Positions 24,712 to 32,998 of a stretch of 64,000 nucleotides of DNA are shown piece after piece. Numbering within the stretch: position 1 is the stretch's first letter; each line of letters opens with the position of its first letter. The notes beneath the pieces were generated by a model, which was given only the letters and a program-made list of their open reading frames with translations, was not told the origin of the DNA and did not search any database. A program made the translations under genes and the position numbers. The stretch is from DATFVJ01 sp963727015 (GTDB lineage: Bacteria; Actinomycetota; Actinomycetes; Streptosporangiales; Streptosporangiaceae), in the NCBI GenBank assembly GCA_963727015.1, contig CAVSEV010000001.1, forward strand, positions 1-64,000, given 5' to 3'.

Positions 24712-26082
24712 GTGATGGCCGTGGATAGGCAAGTCGAGTTCGTGCTCCGCACGCTCGAAGAGCGAGACATCCGATTCGTCCGGCTCTGGTTCACCGACGT
24801 GCTCGGCTACCTGAAGTCGGTCGCCGTCGCACCCGCCGAACTTGAGGGCGCGTTCGCCGAGGGCATCGGCTTCGATGGATCGGCGATCGAGGGATTCGCC
24901 CGCGTCTACGAGGCGGACATGCTGGCCAAACCCGACCCGGCGACGTTCCAGTTGCTGCCATGGCGCGGCGAATCACCCGGCGTGGGCCGGATGTTCTGCG
25001 ACATCATGATGCCGGACGGATCCCCGTCGTACGCGGATCCGCGATGGGTGCTCAGGCGCGCCCTTGGCCGCGCAGCCGAGCTTGGATTCACCTTCTACAC
25101 CCACCCAGAGATCGAGTTCTTCCTGCTCAGGGAGCGGCCGGAACCGGGTGTCATGCCACGGCCGATCGACTCGGGCGGATACTTCGACCACACCCCGCAC
25201 ACGATCGCGCATGACTTCAGGCACAGCGCGATCATGATGCTGGAGTCAATGGGGATCTCGGTGGAGTTCAGCCACCACGAGGGTGCACCCGGCCAGCAGG
25301 AAATCGACCTGCGCTACGCGGACGCGCTCACGACCGCGGACAACATCATGACGTTCCGCCTGGTGATGAAGGAGGTGGCCCTCGAGCAAGGGGTGTACGC
25401 GACGTTCATGCCCAAGCCATTCACCGACAATCCGGGGTCGGGCATGCATACGCACGTGTCCCTGTTCGAGGGCGACCGCAACGCCTTCTACGAGCCGGGT
25501 TCCGGATACCAGCTGTCCAAGCTTGGCCGGGCGTTCATCGCCGGCCTGCTCAGGCACGCGGCCGAGATCACCGCCGTCTGCAACCAGTGGGTCAACTCCT
25601 ACAAGCGCCTGTGGGGCGAGACAGAACGGACCGCGGCGGCGGGCGGCGAGGCGCCCGCGTACATCTGCTGGGGGCACAACAACCGTTCTGCGCTGGTCCG
25701 GGTACCGATGTACAAACCGCACAAGGGGAACGCGACCAGGATCGAATTCCGCTCGCTCGACTCGGCATGCAACCCGTATCTCGCCTTCGCGCTGATCCTC
25801 GCCGCCGGCCTCAAGGGGATCGAAGAGGATTACGAGCTCCCGCCGGACGCCGAGGATGACGTGTGGGCGCTGACGTCCGCGGAGCGGCGCGCGCTCGGCA
25901 TCAAGCCGCTGCCGCAGAACCTGGACGAGGCGATCCGCGCGATGGAGGGCAGCGAGCTTGCCGCCGAGGCACTTGGCGAGCAGGTGTTCGACTTCTTCCT
26001 GCGGAACAAGCGAGCCGAATGGTCCGAGTACCGCCGCCAGGTCACCAGGTTCGAACTGGACCGCTACCTGCCCGTCCTCTGA
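24712..26082 (+). CDS. glnA2: Glutamine synthetase type I, GlnA2-like
   Basis: 456-aa enzyme (start GTG 24712 or the adjacent ATG 24715). GS motifs: VRLWFTDVLGYLKSVAVAP, GIGFDGSAIEGFARVYEADM, EIEFFLLRERPEPG, GSGMHTHVSLFEGDRNAFYE, CWGHNNRSALVRVPMY and IEFRSLDSACNPYLAFALIL. The length, without the typical NLY(E)LPPEE adenylylation loop of GlnA1 (here DYELPPDAEDDVW), places it with mycobacterial GlnA2 rather than GlnA1; some GlnA2-type proteins use glutamate or related substrates beyond ammonia (family knowledge). In M. tuberculosis glnA2 adjoins glnE; here an AfsR-like regulator is inserted between them. Confidence 0.9.
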   Translation: MMAVDRQVEFVLRTLEERDIRFVRLWFTDVLGYLKSVAVAPAELEGAFAEGIGFDGSAIEGFARVYEADMLAKPDPATFQLLPWRGESPGVGRMFCDIMMPDGSPSYADPRWVLRRALGRAAELGFTFYTHPEIEFFLLRERPEPGVMPRPIDSGGYFDHTPHTIAHDFRHSAIMMLESMGISVEFSHHEGAPGQQEIDLRYADALTTADNIMTFRLVMKEVALEQGVYATFMPKPFTDNPGSGMHTHVSLFEGDRNAFYEPGSGYQLSKLGRAFIAGLLRHAAEITAVCNQWVNSYKRLWGETERTAAAGGEAPAYICWGHNNRSALVRVPMYKPHKGNATRIEFRSLDSACNPYLAFALILAAGLKGIEEDYELPPDAEDDVWALTSAERRALGIKPLPQNLDEAIRAMEGSELAAEALGEQVFDFFLRNKRAEWSEYRRQVTRFELDRYLPVL

Positions 26083-26127
26083 CGGATCGGCGCCCGCGAG
26101 CGTCAGTCCAGACCACGCCACAACCAT

Positions 26128-26174
26128 GATCGTGGTACCTGGCCCGCGCATATCACGGCCCAGGTACCACGATC
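26128..26174. terminator. 15-bp inverted repeat between convergent genes
   Basis: GATCGTGGTACCTGG (26128-26142) and CCAGGTACCACGATC (26160-26174) are perfect complements around a 17-nt loop. No T-tract follows, but its place between the convergent glnA2 and AfsR-like genes suggests a bidirectional terminator or a dispersed palindrome. Confidence 0.55.
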
Positions 26175-26188
26175 AAGCAAGCGCGCCT

Positions 26189-29185
26189 TCAGGAGGTGAG
26201 TGCGGCGGTGGCGTCGAGGCCACGGAGCTTGGCGCGGATCTTTGCCGCGTCGGAGGGACGCAGCTCGTCGAAGATTGCCAGCGCCTGCTGCCAGGCGTCG
26301 CGTGCGGCGGCGTCGTCGCCTGCGGCGTGGTACGCGTCACCCGCGTAGGTGAGAGTCACGGCCATGCTGCACCTGTGCCCCTGATGGTTCAGGATTTCGG
26401 CGGAGCGGCGGTAGCAGGCCGCCGCCTTGGCGTGGTGGCCGGGATGACGGTGCGCGTAGCCGAGGGTGTCCCACGTGCAGCCCGTGTTGTGCTGGCTGCC
26501 GATCTCGTCAGCAACCTCAAGGGCCTGCTCACAACTGGCAATGCCGGCCTCGTAGTCCCCGAGCAGGCAGAAGTCCCAGCCGACCTCGCTCAGGGCATCG
26601 CCTTCGCCCGCCCGGTGCCGGGCAGGGCGGAACATATTCAACGCTAGCTGAGCGTGCCGGAGCGCTTCAGCGTCGCGACTTTGGCGGTTGCGCATCCGCG
26701 CCATGTCGAGATGCAGCCGGGCCCGCCCTGCCAGGTCGCCGGTGTGCTCGCGCAGCCGGAACGCCTCGCCGAGGTGGCGCTCGGCCTCGTCATATGATCC
26801 GAGTTCGATGCTCGCACTCGCGAGGCCGCGGTGCGCGTAAGCCTGCCCGCCGGCGTCACCGAGGCGCCGCGCCGCCGCGAGGGCGGTCTGCTGGGTGGCG
26901 GCCCAGTCGTGCCAGTGCCCGCGGCGGTAAAAGAACGTCTCCATGGCCAATGGCAGCTGCCATGCGCAGGCATCAAGACCGCGCGCGGCGGCCACGTTGA
27001 CCGCGGCAAGCAGCACCTGGTGCTCCGCGTCGAACCAGGCCAGCGCTTGCGCGTGCGTAGTGAGATCCTGCTCGGGCCGGGTTCCCCGCTGTGGCGGGGC
27101 CGCGGTGATCGGGGTACGCGCGGGGTAGAGGAGCCTGTCGGCGCCAATGGCCGTATGCAGGTAGTGGTCCACCGCCCGGTGGATGGCCGCCTGCGGCTCA
27201 CCTTCTTCGTCGATGGCGCCGGCCTGCTCGGCCGCATAGGCGCGCAGCAAGTCGTGGCACGAATATCTGCCCGGGGTGTGCTCGGCGAGCAGGCAGGCGG
27301 CGGTGAGCTCGGCGAGTGCCCGCCGCGCCTGATCGAGAGAAATCCCGGCGAGGCTGGCCGCGGCGTGCGCCGTGATGTCCGGGCCCGGGTGCGAACCGAG
27401 CAGCCGGAACATCCGGGCCGCGGCCGGGGACAGCTGCTGGCAGGACCACGAGAACACTGCGCGCACATCGGCCGCGGCTTCCCCGCCATCCAGAGCGTCC
27501 AGCCGGCACCGTGTATCCCGCAGTTCGGCGGCGAGAGCCGCGAGCGGGAAACTGGGCCGTACGGCCGCGCGCGCGGCCGTAATGCCGAGGGCCAGGGGCA
27601 GCCGCGCGCAGAGCACTGTCAGCTCGTCGACCGCGGCAGGCTCGGCTGCCAGCCGATCGGATCCGAGCCGGCGGGCGAGGAGTTCTCGCGCCTCTGCGTT
27701 GGTGAGCACGTCCAAAGTGATCGGGTGCGCGCCTTCCGCGGCGGCGAGCGCGGTGAGCTGACGGCGGCTCGTCACCAGGACGAGGCAGCCACCGCCGCCG
27801 GGCAGCAGCGGCCGCACCTGCGCGGCGGCGGCGGCGTTGTCGAGCACGACCAGCATCCGCCGGTCCGCCACCAGTGACCTGTACAGCCCGGATTGCGCGG
27901 CGAGACCCGAAGGGATCTGGTCCGGCGGCACCTGCAGCGCATCGAGGAACGAGCGTATGGCGTCTTCCGCGGCCAGCGGGCTGCCTGATGAATCGAACCC
28001 GCGCAGGTTCAGATACAGCTGACCGTCGGGGAACCGGTCTGCCACCTGGTGAGCGAAATGCAGCGCGAGCGCTGTCTTGCCTACCCCGGCGGTCCCGCCG
28101 ATCGCCGAGATCACCACCATCCCGCCGCGAGCTCCTGACGCTGGCGCGGCTGCAGCCGTGGGCGCGGCTGCTGTCGTATCGAGCAGCCTCATCAAATTTG
28201 CGAGCTCGGCGGTCCGGCCGGCGAAATTCGCTATCCCCGCAGGCAGCTGCCTTGGCACGAGCACCGGCCGCGAGCCGAATCGGCCCGGCGTGACGCATGG
28301 TTCTCCCGGCGCGAGCGGTTCTTCCGGCGCGAGCGGTGGTGGCAGGACCTGCGCGTCGGTGCCGCCGTGCCCGTTCGAGGCGGCGGTCGCCATTGCTGGC
28401 TCCGCGACGCGGACGTTCGGCTGCGAGTGCGCCGTGACGCTCAGGGCCGGATCGGCGGACAGGATTCGTTGCTGCAATTCACGCAGGTCCGGGCCAGGCT
28501 CAACGCCAAGTTCGCTGGCGAGCGTCTGGCGGGCCTGCTGGTAAGTGGCCAAGGCCTCGGCCTGGCGCCCCTCACGGTAGAGGGCGAGCATCAGCAGTGC
28601 GTACGGTCGCTCGCGCAGAGGATTGGCGGCGGTGAACCGCCGCAGTTCGCTGATGACCTCGCTGTGCCTGCCGAGTTGCAGATCGGCTTGGACGCGTGCT
28701 TCCAATGCCTGTGTGTGTAATTCGGCCAGCCGTGGTACGTGCTGGAGCGACAAGAGGTCGGATGGGATGTCGGCGAGCGGCTGGCCGCGCCACAGCGCCA
28801 GCGCCTCCCGCAGCCGCGCCGCGGCCTGATCCCATCGGCCGTCCCTTGCCGCCTGCCGCGCTGTGTCCTGCAGCGTTTCGAACACGTTCACGTCAAGCTC
28901 GCCAGTTGCGACGCTGATCACGTAGCCATCGGGCTGTGTGCCGATCCGGTTGCCGCCGGTTTCCGCCAGGGCCCGCCGGAGCCGCTTCACGTAATTCTGC
29001 AGTGTCACTCGCGCCGAGGCCGGCGGGGCGGGTCCCCACACTGCCTCGCTGAGCTCGTCAAGCGCCATCACCCGGTCCGCATTCAGCAGCAGCGCGGCGA
29101 GCACAACCCGCTGCTTCGCCGCCGCGACCCGCATCGCCATCCCGTCGACGCGCACCGTCAGCGGCCCGAGCAGGCAAAACTCCAT
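26189..29185 (-). CDS. AfsR/SARP-type regulator with NB-ARC ATPase and TPR repeats
   Basis: 998-aa regulator. Order: OmpR-type winged helix (FCLLGPLTVRVDGMAMRVAA, AVWGPAPPASARVTLQNYVK) at 1-95; BTAD domain at 100-245 (AREALALWRGQPLADIPSDL, YREGRQAEALATYQQARQTL); a Pro/Ala linker; STAND/NB-ARC ATPase at about 325-600 with P-loop ISAIGGTAGVGKTALALHFA, Walker B RRMLVVLDNAAA and GLPL-type CARLPLALGITAAR; then TPR repeats (AYAHRGLASASIELGSYDEA, DALSEVGWDFCLLGDYEAGI). I chose ATG 29185 because GGAGG lies upstream and the homologous domain begins there; ATG 29242 is possible. Such proteins activate secondary metabolism or morphology genes. It is divergent from glnE (195 bp apart). Confidence 0.9.
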   Translation of the reverse strand: MEFCLLGPLTVRVDGMAMRVAAAKQRVVLAALLLNADRVMALDELSEAVWGPAPPASARVTLQNYVKRLRRALAETGGNRIGTQPDGYVISVATGELDVNVFETLQDTARQAARDGRWDQAAARLREALALWRGQPLADIPSDLLSLQHVPRLAELHTQALEARVQADLQLGRHSEVISELRRFTAANPLRERPYALLMLALYREGRQAEALATYQQARQTLASELGVEPGPDLRELQQRILSADPALSVTAHSQPNVRVAEPAMATAASNGHGGTDAQVLPPPLAPEEPLAPGEPCVTPGRFGSRPVLVPRQLPAGIANFAGRTAELANLMRLLDTTAAAPTAAAAPASGARGGMVVISAIGGTAGVGKTALALHFAHQVADRFPDGQLYLNLRGFDSSGSPLAAEDAIRSFLDALQVPPDQIPSGLAAQSGLYRSLVADRRMLVVLDNAAAAAQVRPLLPGGGGCLVLVTSRRQLTALAAAEGAHPITLDVLTNAEARELLARRLGSDRLAAEPAAVDELTVLCARLPLALGITAARAAVRPSFPLAALAAELRDTRCRLDALDGGEAAADVRAVFSWSCQQLSPAAARMFRLLGSHPGPDITAHAAASLAGISLDQARRALAELTAACLLAEHTPGRYSCHDLLRAYAAEQAGAIDEEGEPQAAIHRAVDHYLHTAIGADRLLYPARTPITAAPPQRGTRPEQDLTTHAQALAWFDAEHQVLLAAVNVAAARGLDACAWQLPLAMETFFYRRGHWHDWAATQQTALAAARRLGDAGGQAYAHRGLASASIELGSYDEAERHLGEAFRLREHTGDLAGRARLHLDMARMRNRQSRDAEALRHAQLALNMFRPARHRAGEGDALSEVGWDFCLLGDYEAGIASCEQALEVADEIGSQHNTGCTWDTLGYAHRHPGHHAKAAACYRRSAEILNHQGHRCSMAVTLTYAGDAYHAAGDDAAARDAWQQALAIFDELRPSDAAKIRAKLRGLDATAALTS

Positions 29186-29338
29186 CCCGCCTCCAAGGAT
29201 GACCCCGCCGGGCAACCGGGGTACTCCGTCTGGAGTTGTCATGCTATCCACAGGTTGACGGCGCCGCGCCGCTCCGCAGGGGTGCGCGCTGTAATTCAGG
29301 CCGACCAGAAACTTGGTGCACATCGTGTGTCACGGCTG

Positions 29339-29382
29339 GCGCATTACGGTTCGAGGGCCCGCCGCATTACGGTTCAAGGGTG
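29339..29382 (+). repeat. Direct repeat GCATTACGGTTC directly before glnE
   Basis: CGCATTACGGTTCGAGGG is followed 27 nt later by CGCATTACGGTTCAAGGG, the latter running into the GTG start of glnE. The pair could be a control site for the divergent glnE/afsR-like region; no GlnR consensus is seen in it. Confidence 0.5.
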
Positions 29383-32300
29383 AGCACGCCGCGCACGAGC
29401 ACGCTGGCCGGAACGCTGGCCCGGATGGGATTCGCCGACCCGCCGCGGGCTGAGCAGCTGATCGCAGAGGAACTCCGTTTCGATGCCGAGGGCGCCGACG
29501 CCGGCGTGCTTGCGGCGATCGTGGCCGCGGCCGATCCCGATCTCGCGCTCGCGTCGCTCGCCGGGCTGCTGCAGCGCAGTGGCCCAGCGCTGGCCGCCGA
29601 GTTGCGGGCCGCGCTGCGCGCTGAGCGCGGTTTCCTTGACCGGCTCACCGCGGTGCTGGGGACGAGCGCTGCCCTCGGCGATCACCTGCAAAGGCACCCC
29701 GACGATTGGCGCGTCCTGCGCGGACCCGACGCGCTGCGTCGCCCAGCGATGGGGGAGTTGCGCGCCGCCCTGCTGTCCGCGGTGGGGGCGCAACCCTACG
29801 ACGCGCAACCGGTTGCCGCGGCGCGCGACCCGGCGCACGCAACCGGCCAGGTGAGCGCGCTGCGCCTGGCGTACAGGCGGCGGCTGCTGCAGCTGGCGGC
29901 GCGGGATCTGACCGGCGCCGCCGAGTTCGATGATGTCACCGCGGAACTGGCCGACCTGGCCGGCGCGGCGCTTGAGGGCGCGCTGGCGATTGCGCGCAGC
30001 CAACTGCGAGCCGAGGATACCGGCCGCGGCGGCGGCCAGCCCTCCGATCGCGCCCTGCCTTACCGCCTGGCCGTGATCGGCATGGGCAAGTGCGGTGGCC
30101 GCGAACTCAATTACGTCAGCGACGTCGACGTCATATTCGTCGCGGAAGCAGTGCCATCCGAGTCGGGTATGGGAGGTACAGGAGATAAAGGAGGGACAGA
30201 AGGGACAGCAGGTGCAGGAGGGACAATAGATGCAGGAGATAAAAGAGCGAAAGCAGGTGCGGACAGCACGGAGAGGACGGTCGGTACCAACGAGGCGGCC
30301 GCCCTCGCCGCGGCGACCAGGCTGGCAACCGCGATGATGCGCGTCTGCTCACAGAGCGCGCCGGAAGCACCGCTCTGGCAGGTGGACCCGAACTTGCGCC
30401 CGGAAGGGCGCAGCGGCCCACTCGTGCGCACACTCGCCAGCCACCGCGCCTATTACGAGCGCTGGGCGAAGACGTGGGAGTTCCAGGCACTGCTCAAGGC
30501 ACGGCCCATCGCGGGCGATCGCGAACTCGGCGCGAGTTATGTCGAAGTGGTGGCGCCGCTGGTCTGGCAGGCGGCGCAGCGTGACAATTTCGTCGAGGAT
30601 GTGCAGGCGATGCGCCGGCGCGTTGAGGACACGGTGCCACGTGAGCAGGCAGGGCGCCAGCTCAAGCTTGGTCCTGGCGGGTTGCGCGACATCGAGTTCG
30701 CGGTGCAGTTGCTGCAATTGGTGCATGGCCGTACCGACGAGAGCGTGCGGGAGCCGGCCACCCTGGCTGCGCTTGCCGCGCTGTCGCGCCGCGGCTACGT
30801 GGGCCGCGACGACGCAGCTGACCTGGCCGCCGCCTACCAGTTCCTGCGCCGGGTGGAGCACCTGATGCAACTGGAGCACCTGCGCCGCACGCACGTCATC
30901 CCCCCCGAGGCTGACACGGCGGGCCGGCGCAGGCTGGGCCGCGCGCTGCGGGCATACCAGCTGCTGAACGGTGACCGGCCGGACACTATGCCTCGCGGTG
31001 CGGACCCAGCGGCGGAGTTCACCGCACAGTGGCGCAAGCACACGCTCGTCGCCCGCCGCCTGCACGAGAAGCTTTTCTACCGCCCGCTTCTGCAGGCGGT
31101 GGCGCGGCTTCCCCGCGAGGCCGTACGGCTGACGCCGGCCGCAGCCCAGGCCAGGCTCGAGGCTCTCGGCTACGAGGATCCGGCCGGCGCGCTCCGGCAT
31201 ATCGAGGCGCTCACCGCGGGCGTGTCACGGCGCGCGGCGATCCAGCGCACGCTGCTCCCCGTCATGATGGGGTGGTTCGCCAGCGCCGCCCAACCCGACG
31301 CGGGTTTGCTCGCCTTCCGCCAGGTCAGCGACGCGCTGGGGGAGACGTCCTGGTACCTGCGGCTGCTCAGGGACGAAGCCCAGGTTGCCGAAAGGATGGC
31401 GTTCGTCCTCGCATCGAGCAGGTACGCCACTGGATTGCTGCTTCGCGCGCCCGAGACGGTGCGATTGCTTGCCGACGACGCCGAGCTTAGGCCGCGGCCG
31501 CGGGAGGCGCTGACCGCCGAGGCGCTCGCCACCGTGGGCCGGCACCTCGGTGCCGAGGACGATGTCGCCGCGGTCCGCGCTCTGCGCCGCCGCGAGCTGC
31601 TGCGCACCGCTGTGGCAGGCCTGCTCGGCCGGATCGGAGTCGAGGAAACAGGTGAGGCGCTCACTACGATCACGGCGGTGACCGTGACGGCGGCGCTTGA
31701 GGCCGCGATCAAGAAGGTCGAGCTTGAACTGCGGGCGCCGCTGCCGACCCGCATGTCGGTGCTGGCCATGGGCCGTTTCGGCGGGCATGAGATGGGCTTC
31801 GCCAGCGACGCCGACGTGATGTTCGTGCACGAACCGCCGCCGGGCGCGGACGAGGGCGAGGCCACACGTGCCGCGCATGCCGTCGCCGAGGAACTGCGGC
31901 GGCTGCTTGCCAGGCCCAGCCCCGATCCGCCGCTGACCATCGATCCTGACCTGCGCCCCGAAGGCCGTCAGGGACCGCTCGTGCGTACCCTCGCCTCCTA
32001 TGCGGCGTACTACCAGCGCTGGTCGGTGCCATGGGAGAGCCAGGCGTTGCTGCGCGCGGAGCCTGTGGCCGGCGACCCGGAGCTCGGCGAGCGGTTTGTC
32101 GCGCTCGCTGAGCGGTTGCGCTATCCAGACGGTGGCATCGACCGCGCAGCCGTTAGGGAGATTAGGCGGATAAAAGCGCGAGTCGAAGCAGAACGGCTGC
32201 CGCGGGGCGCCGATCCGGCTAGCCACCTCAAGCTCGGGCGTGGCGGCCTGGCCGACGTCGAATGGGTCGTGCAACTACTGCAGTTGCAGCACGCGTACGC

Positions 32301-32604
32301 GACACCAGGGATGCGGACCACGCGCACGCTCGCGGCGCTTGAAGCGGCGGCGGACGCCGGGCTGATCGCGGGTGAGGATGCGGAGGTACTTGCCACGGCA
32401 TGGCGGCTGGCGACCAGGCTCAGGGACGCGGTCGTGCTGGTCCGCGGCCGCCCGGGTGACACGCTGCCGTCCGCGCCGCGTGAGCTTGCGGCGATCGCCC
32501 GGGTGCTCGGCTACCGGCCGGGGGAAAGCGGCAAGCTGCTCGACGATCAGCGGCGGGTCGCTAGGCGGGCACGCGCGGTGATGGAGCGGATCTTCTATGA
32601 CTAG
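29380..32604 (+). CDS. glnE: Glutamine synthetase adenylyltransferase/deadenylase
   Basis: 1074-aa bifunctional enzyme that adenylylates (C-terminal half) and deadenylylates (N-terminal half) a Tyr of GlnA. N-terminal nucleotidyltransferase motif VIGMGKCGGRELNYVSDVDV at about 230; C-terminal motif LAMGRFGGHEMGFASDADVM at about 793; each is followed by DPNLRPEGRSGPLVRTLAS / DPDLRPEGRQGPLVRTLAS and LKLGPGGLRDIEFAVQLLQL / LKLGRGGLADVEWVVQLLQL. GTG 29380 starts the conserved protein (VSTPRTSTLAGTLARMGFAD). Odd: about 45 residues of Gly/Thr/Lys-rich low complexity (SGMGGTGDKGGTEGTAGAGG...) sit right after the first catalytic motif, in unusually A-rich DNA at 30170-30270. Confidence 0.95.
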   Translation: MSTPRTSTLAGTLARMGFADPPRAEQLIAEELRFDAEGADAGVLAAIVAAADPDLALASLAGLLQRSGPALAAELRAALRAERGFLDRLTAVLGTSAALGDHLQRHPDDWRVLRGPDALRRPAMGELRAALLSAVGAQPYDAQPVAAARDPAHATGQVSALRLAYRRRLLQLAARDLTGAAEFDDVTAELADLAGAALEGALAIARSQLRAEDTGRGGGQPSDRALPYRLAVIGMGKCGGRELNYVSDVDVIFVAEAVPSESGMGGTGDKGGTEGTAGAGGTIDAGDKRAKAGADSTERTVGTNEAAALAAATRLATAMMRVCSQSAPEAPLWQVDPNLRPEGRSGPLVRTLASHRAYYERWAKTWEFQALLKARPIAGDRELGASYVEVVAPLVWQAAQRDNFVEDVQAMRRRVEDTVPREQAGRQLKLGPGGLRDIEFAVQLLQLVHGRTDESVREPATLAALAALSRRGYVGRDDAADLAAAYQFLRRVEHLMQLEHLRRTHVIPPEADTAGRRRLGRALRAYQLLNGDRPDTMPRGADPAAEFTAQWRKHTLVARRLHEKLFYRPLLQAVARLPREAVRLTPAAAQARLEALGYEDPAGALRHIEALTAGVSRRAAIQRTLLPVMMGWFASAAQPDAGLLAFRQVSDALGETSWYLRLLRDEAQVAERMAFVLASSRYATGLLLRAPETVRLLADDAELRPRPREALTAEALATVGRHLGAEDDVAAVRALRRRELLRTAVAGLLGRIGVEETGEALTTITAVTVTAALEAAIKKVELELRAPLPTRMSVLAMGRFGGHEMGFASDADVMFVHEPPPGADEGEATRAAHAVAEELRRLLARPSPDPPLTIDPDLRPEGRQGPLVRTLASYAAYYQRWSVPWESQALLRAEPVAGDPELGERFVALAERLRYPDGGIDRAAVREIRRIKARVEAERLPRGADPASHLKLGRGGLADVEWVVQLLQLQHAYATPGMRTTRTLAALEAAADAGLIAGEDAEVLATAWRLATRLRDAVVLVRGRPGDTLPSAPRELAAIARVLGYRPGESGKLLDDQRRVARRARAVMERIFYD

Positions 32605-32998
32605 GGCGTGTCCCGGTGCAGCCTGACCCGTGTCCCGGTGCAGCCTGACCCGGCGCGGCCGGCCGCCCACCGCGGCCACACGGGAACGCGGGCCCGGGAA
32701 AGCGTGACCGGGAGCGCGGAGCCCGGAAACACAGAGTCCGGAACGCGGAGCCCGGGAGCGCGGAGCCTGGGAACGCGGGCCCGGGAAAGCGTGACCGGGA
32801 GCGCGGAGCCGGGGAACCCGGAGCCGGGGAACGCGGAGCCCGGGAACGCGGAGCCCGGGAGCGCGCGGAGCCCGGGAGCGCGCGGAGCCCGGGAGCGCGG
32901 AGCCCGGGAGCGCGGAGCCCGGGAACGCGGAGCCCGGGAACGCAGCGGGCGGGCCTGGCCCAGTGGCCGTGCCCGCCCGCACGAATCGAAGTGACTCG
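32605..32998. repeat. 15-bp GC-rich tandem repeats filling a 390-bp gap
   Basis: Many variants of CGGGA(A/G)CGCGGAGCC between about 32690 and 32945, preceded by a duplicated GTGTCCCGGTGCAGCCTGACC at 32607-32648. No gene is supported. It lies between the 3' ends of convergent glnE and the LPxTG gene. Confidence 0.85.

Noticed and set aside
29380..32604. Minus-strand frames of 200-350 aa inside glnE
   Set aside because: Shadows produced by high GC; no conserved motifs, whereas the plus strand carries both nucleotidyltransferase motifs.
32605..32998. CRISPR-like array of short direct repeats
   Set aside because: Units are directly adjacent without unique spacers and there are no cas genes; it is a minisatellite. 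The same applies to the arrays at 40.3 and 52.2 kb.
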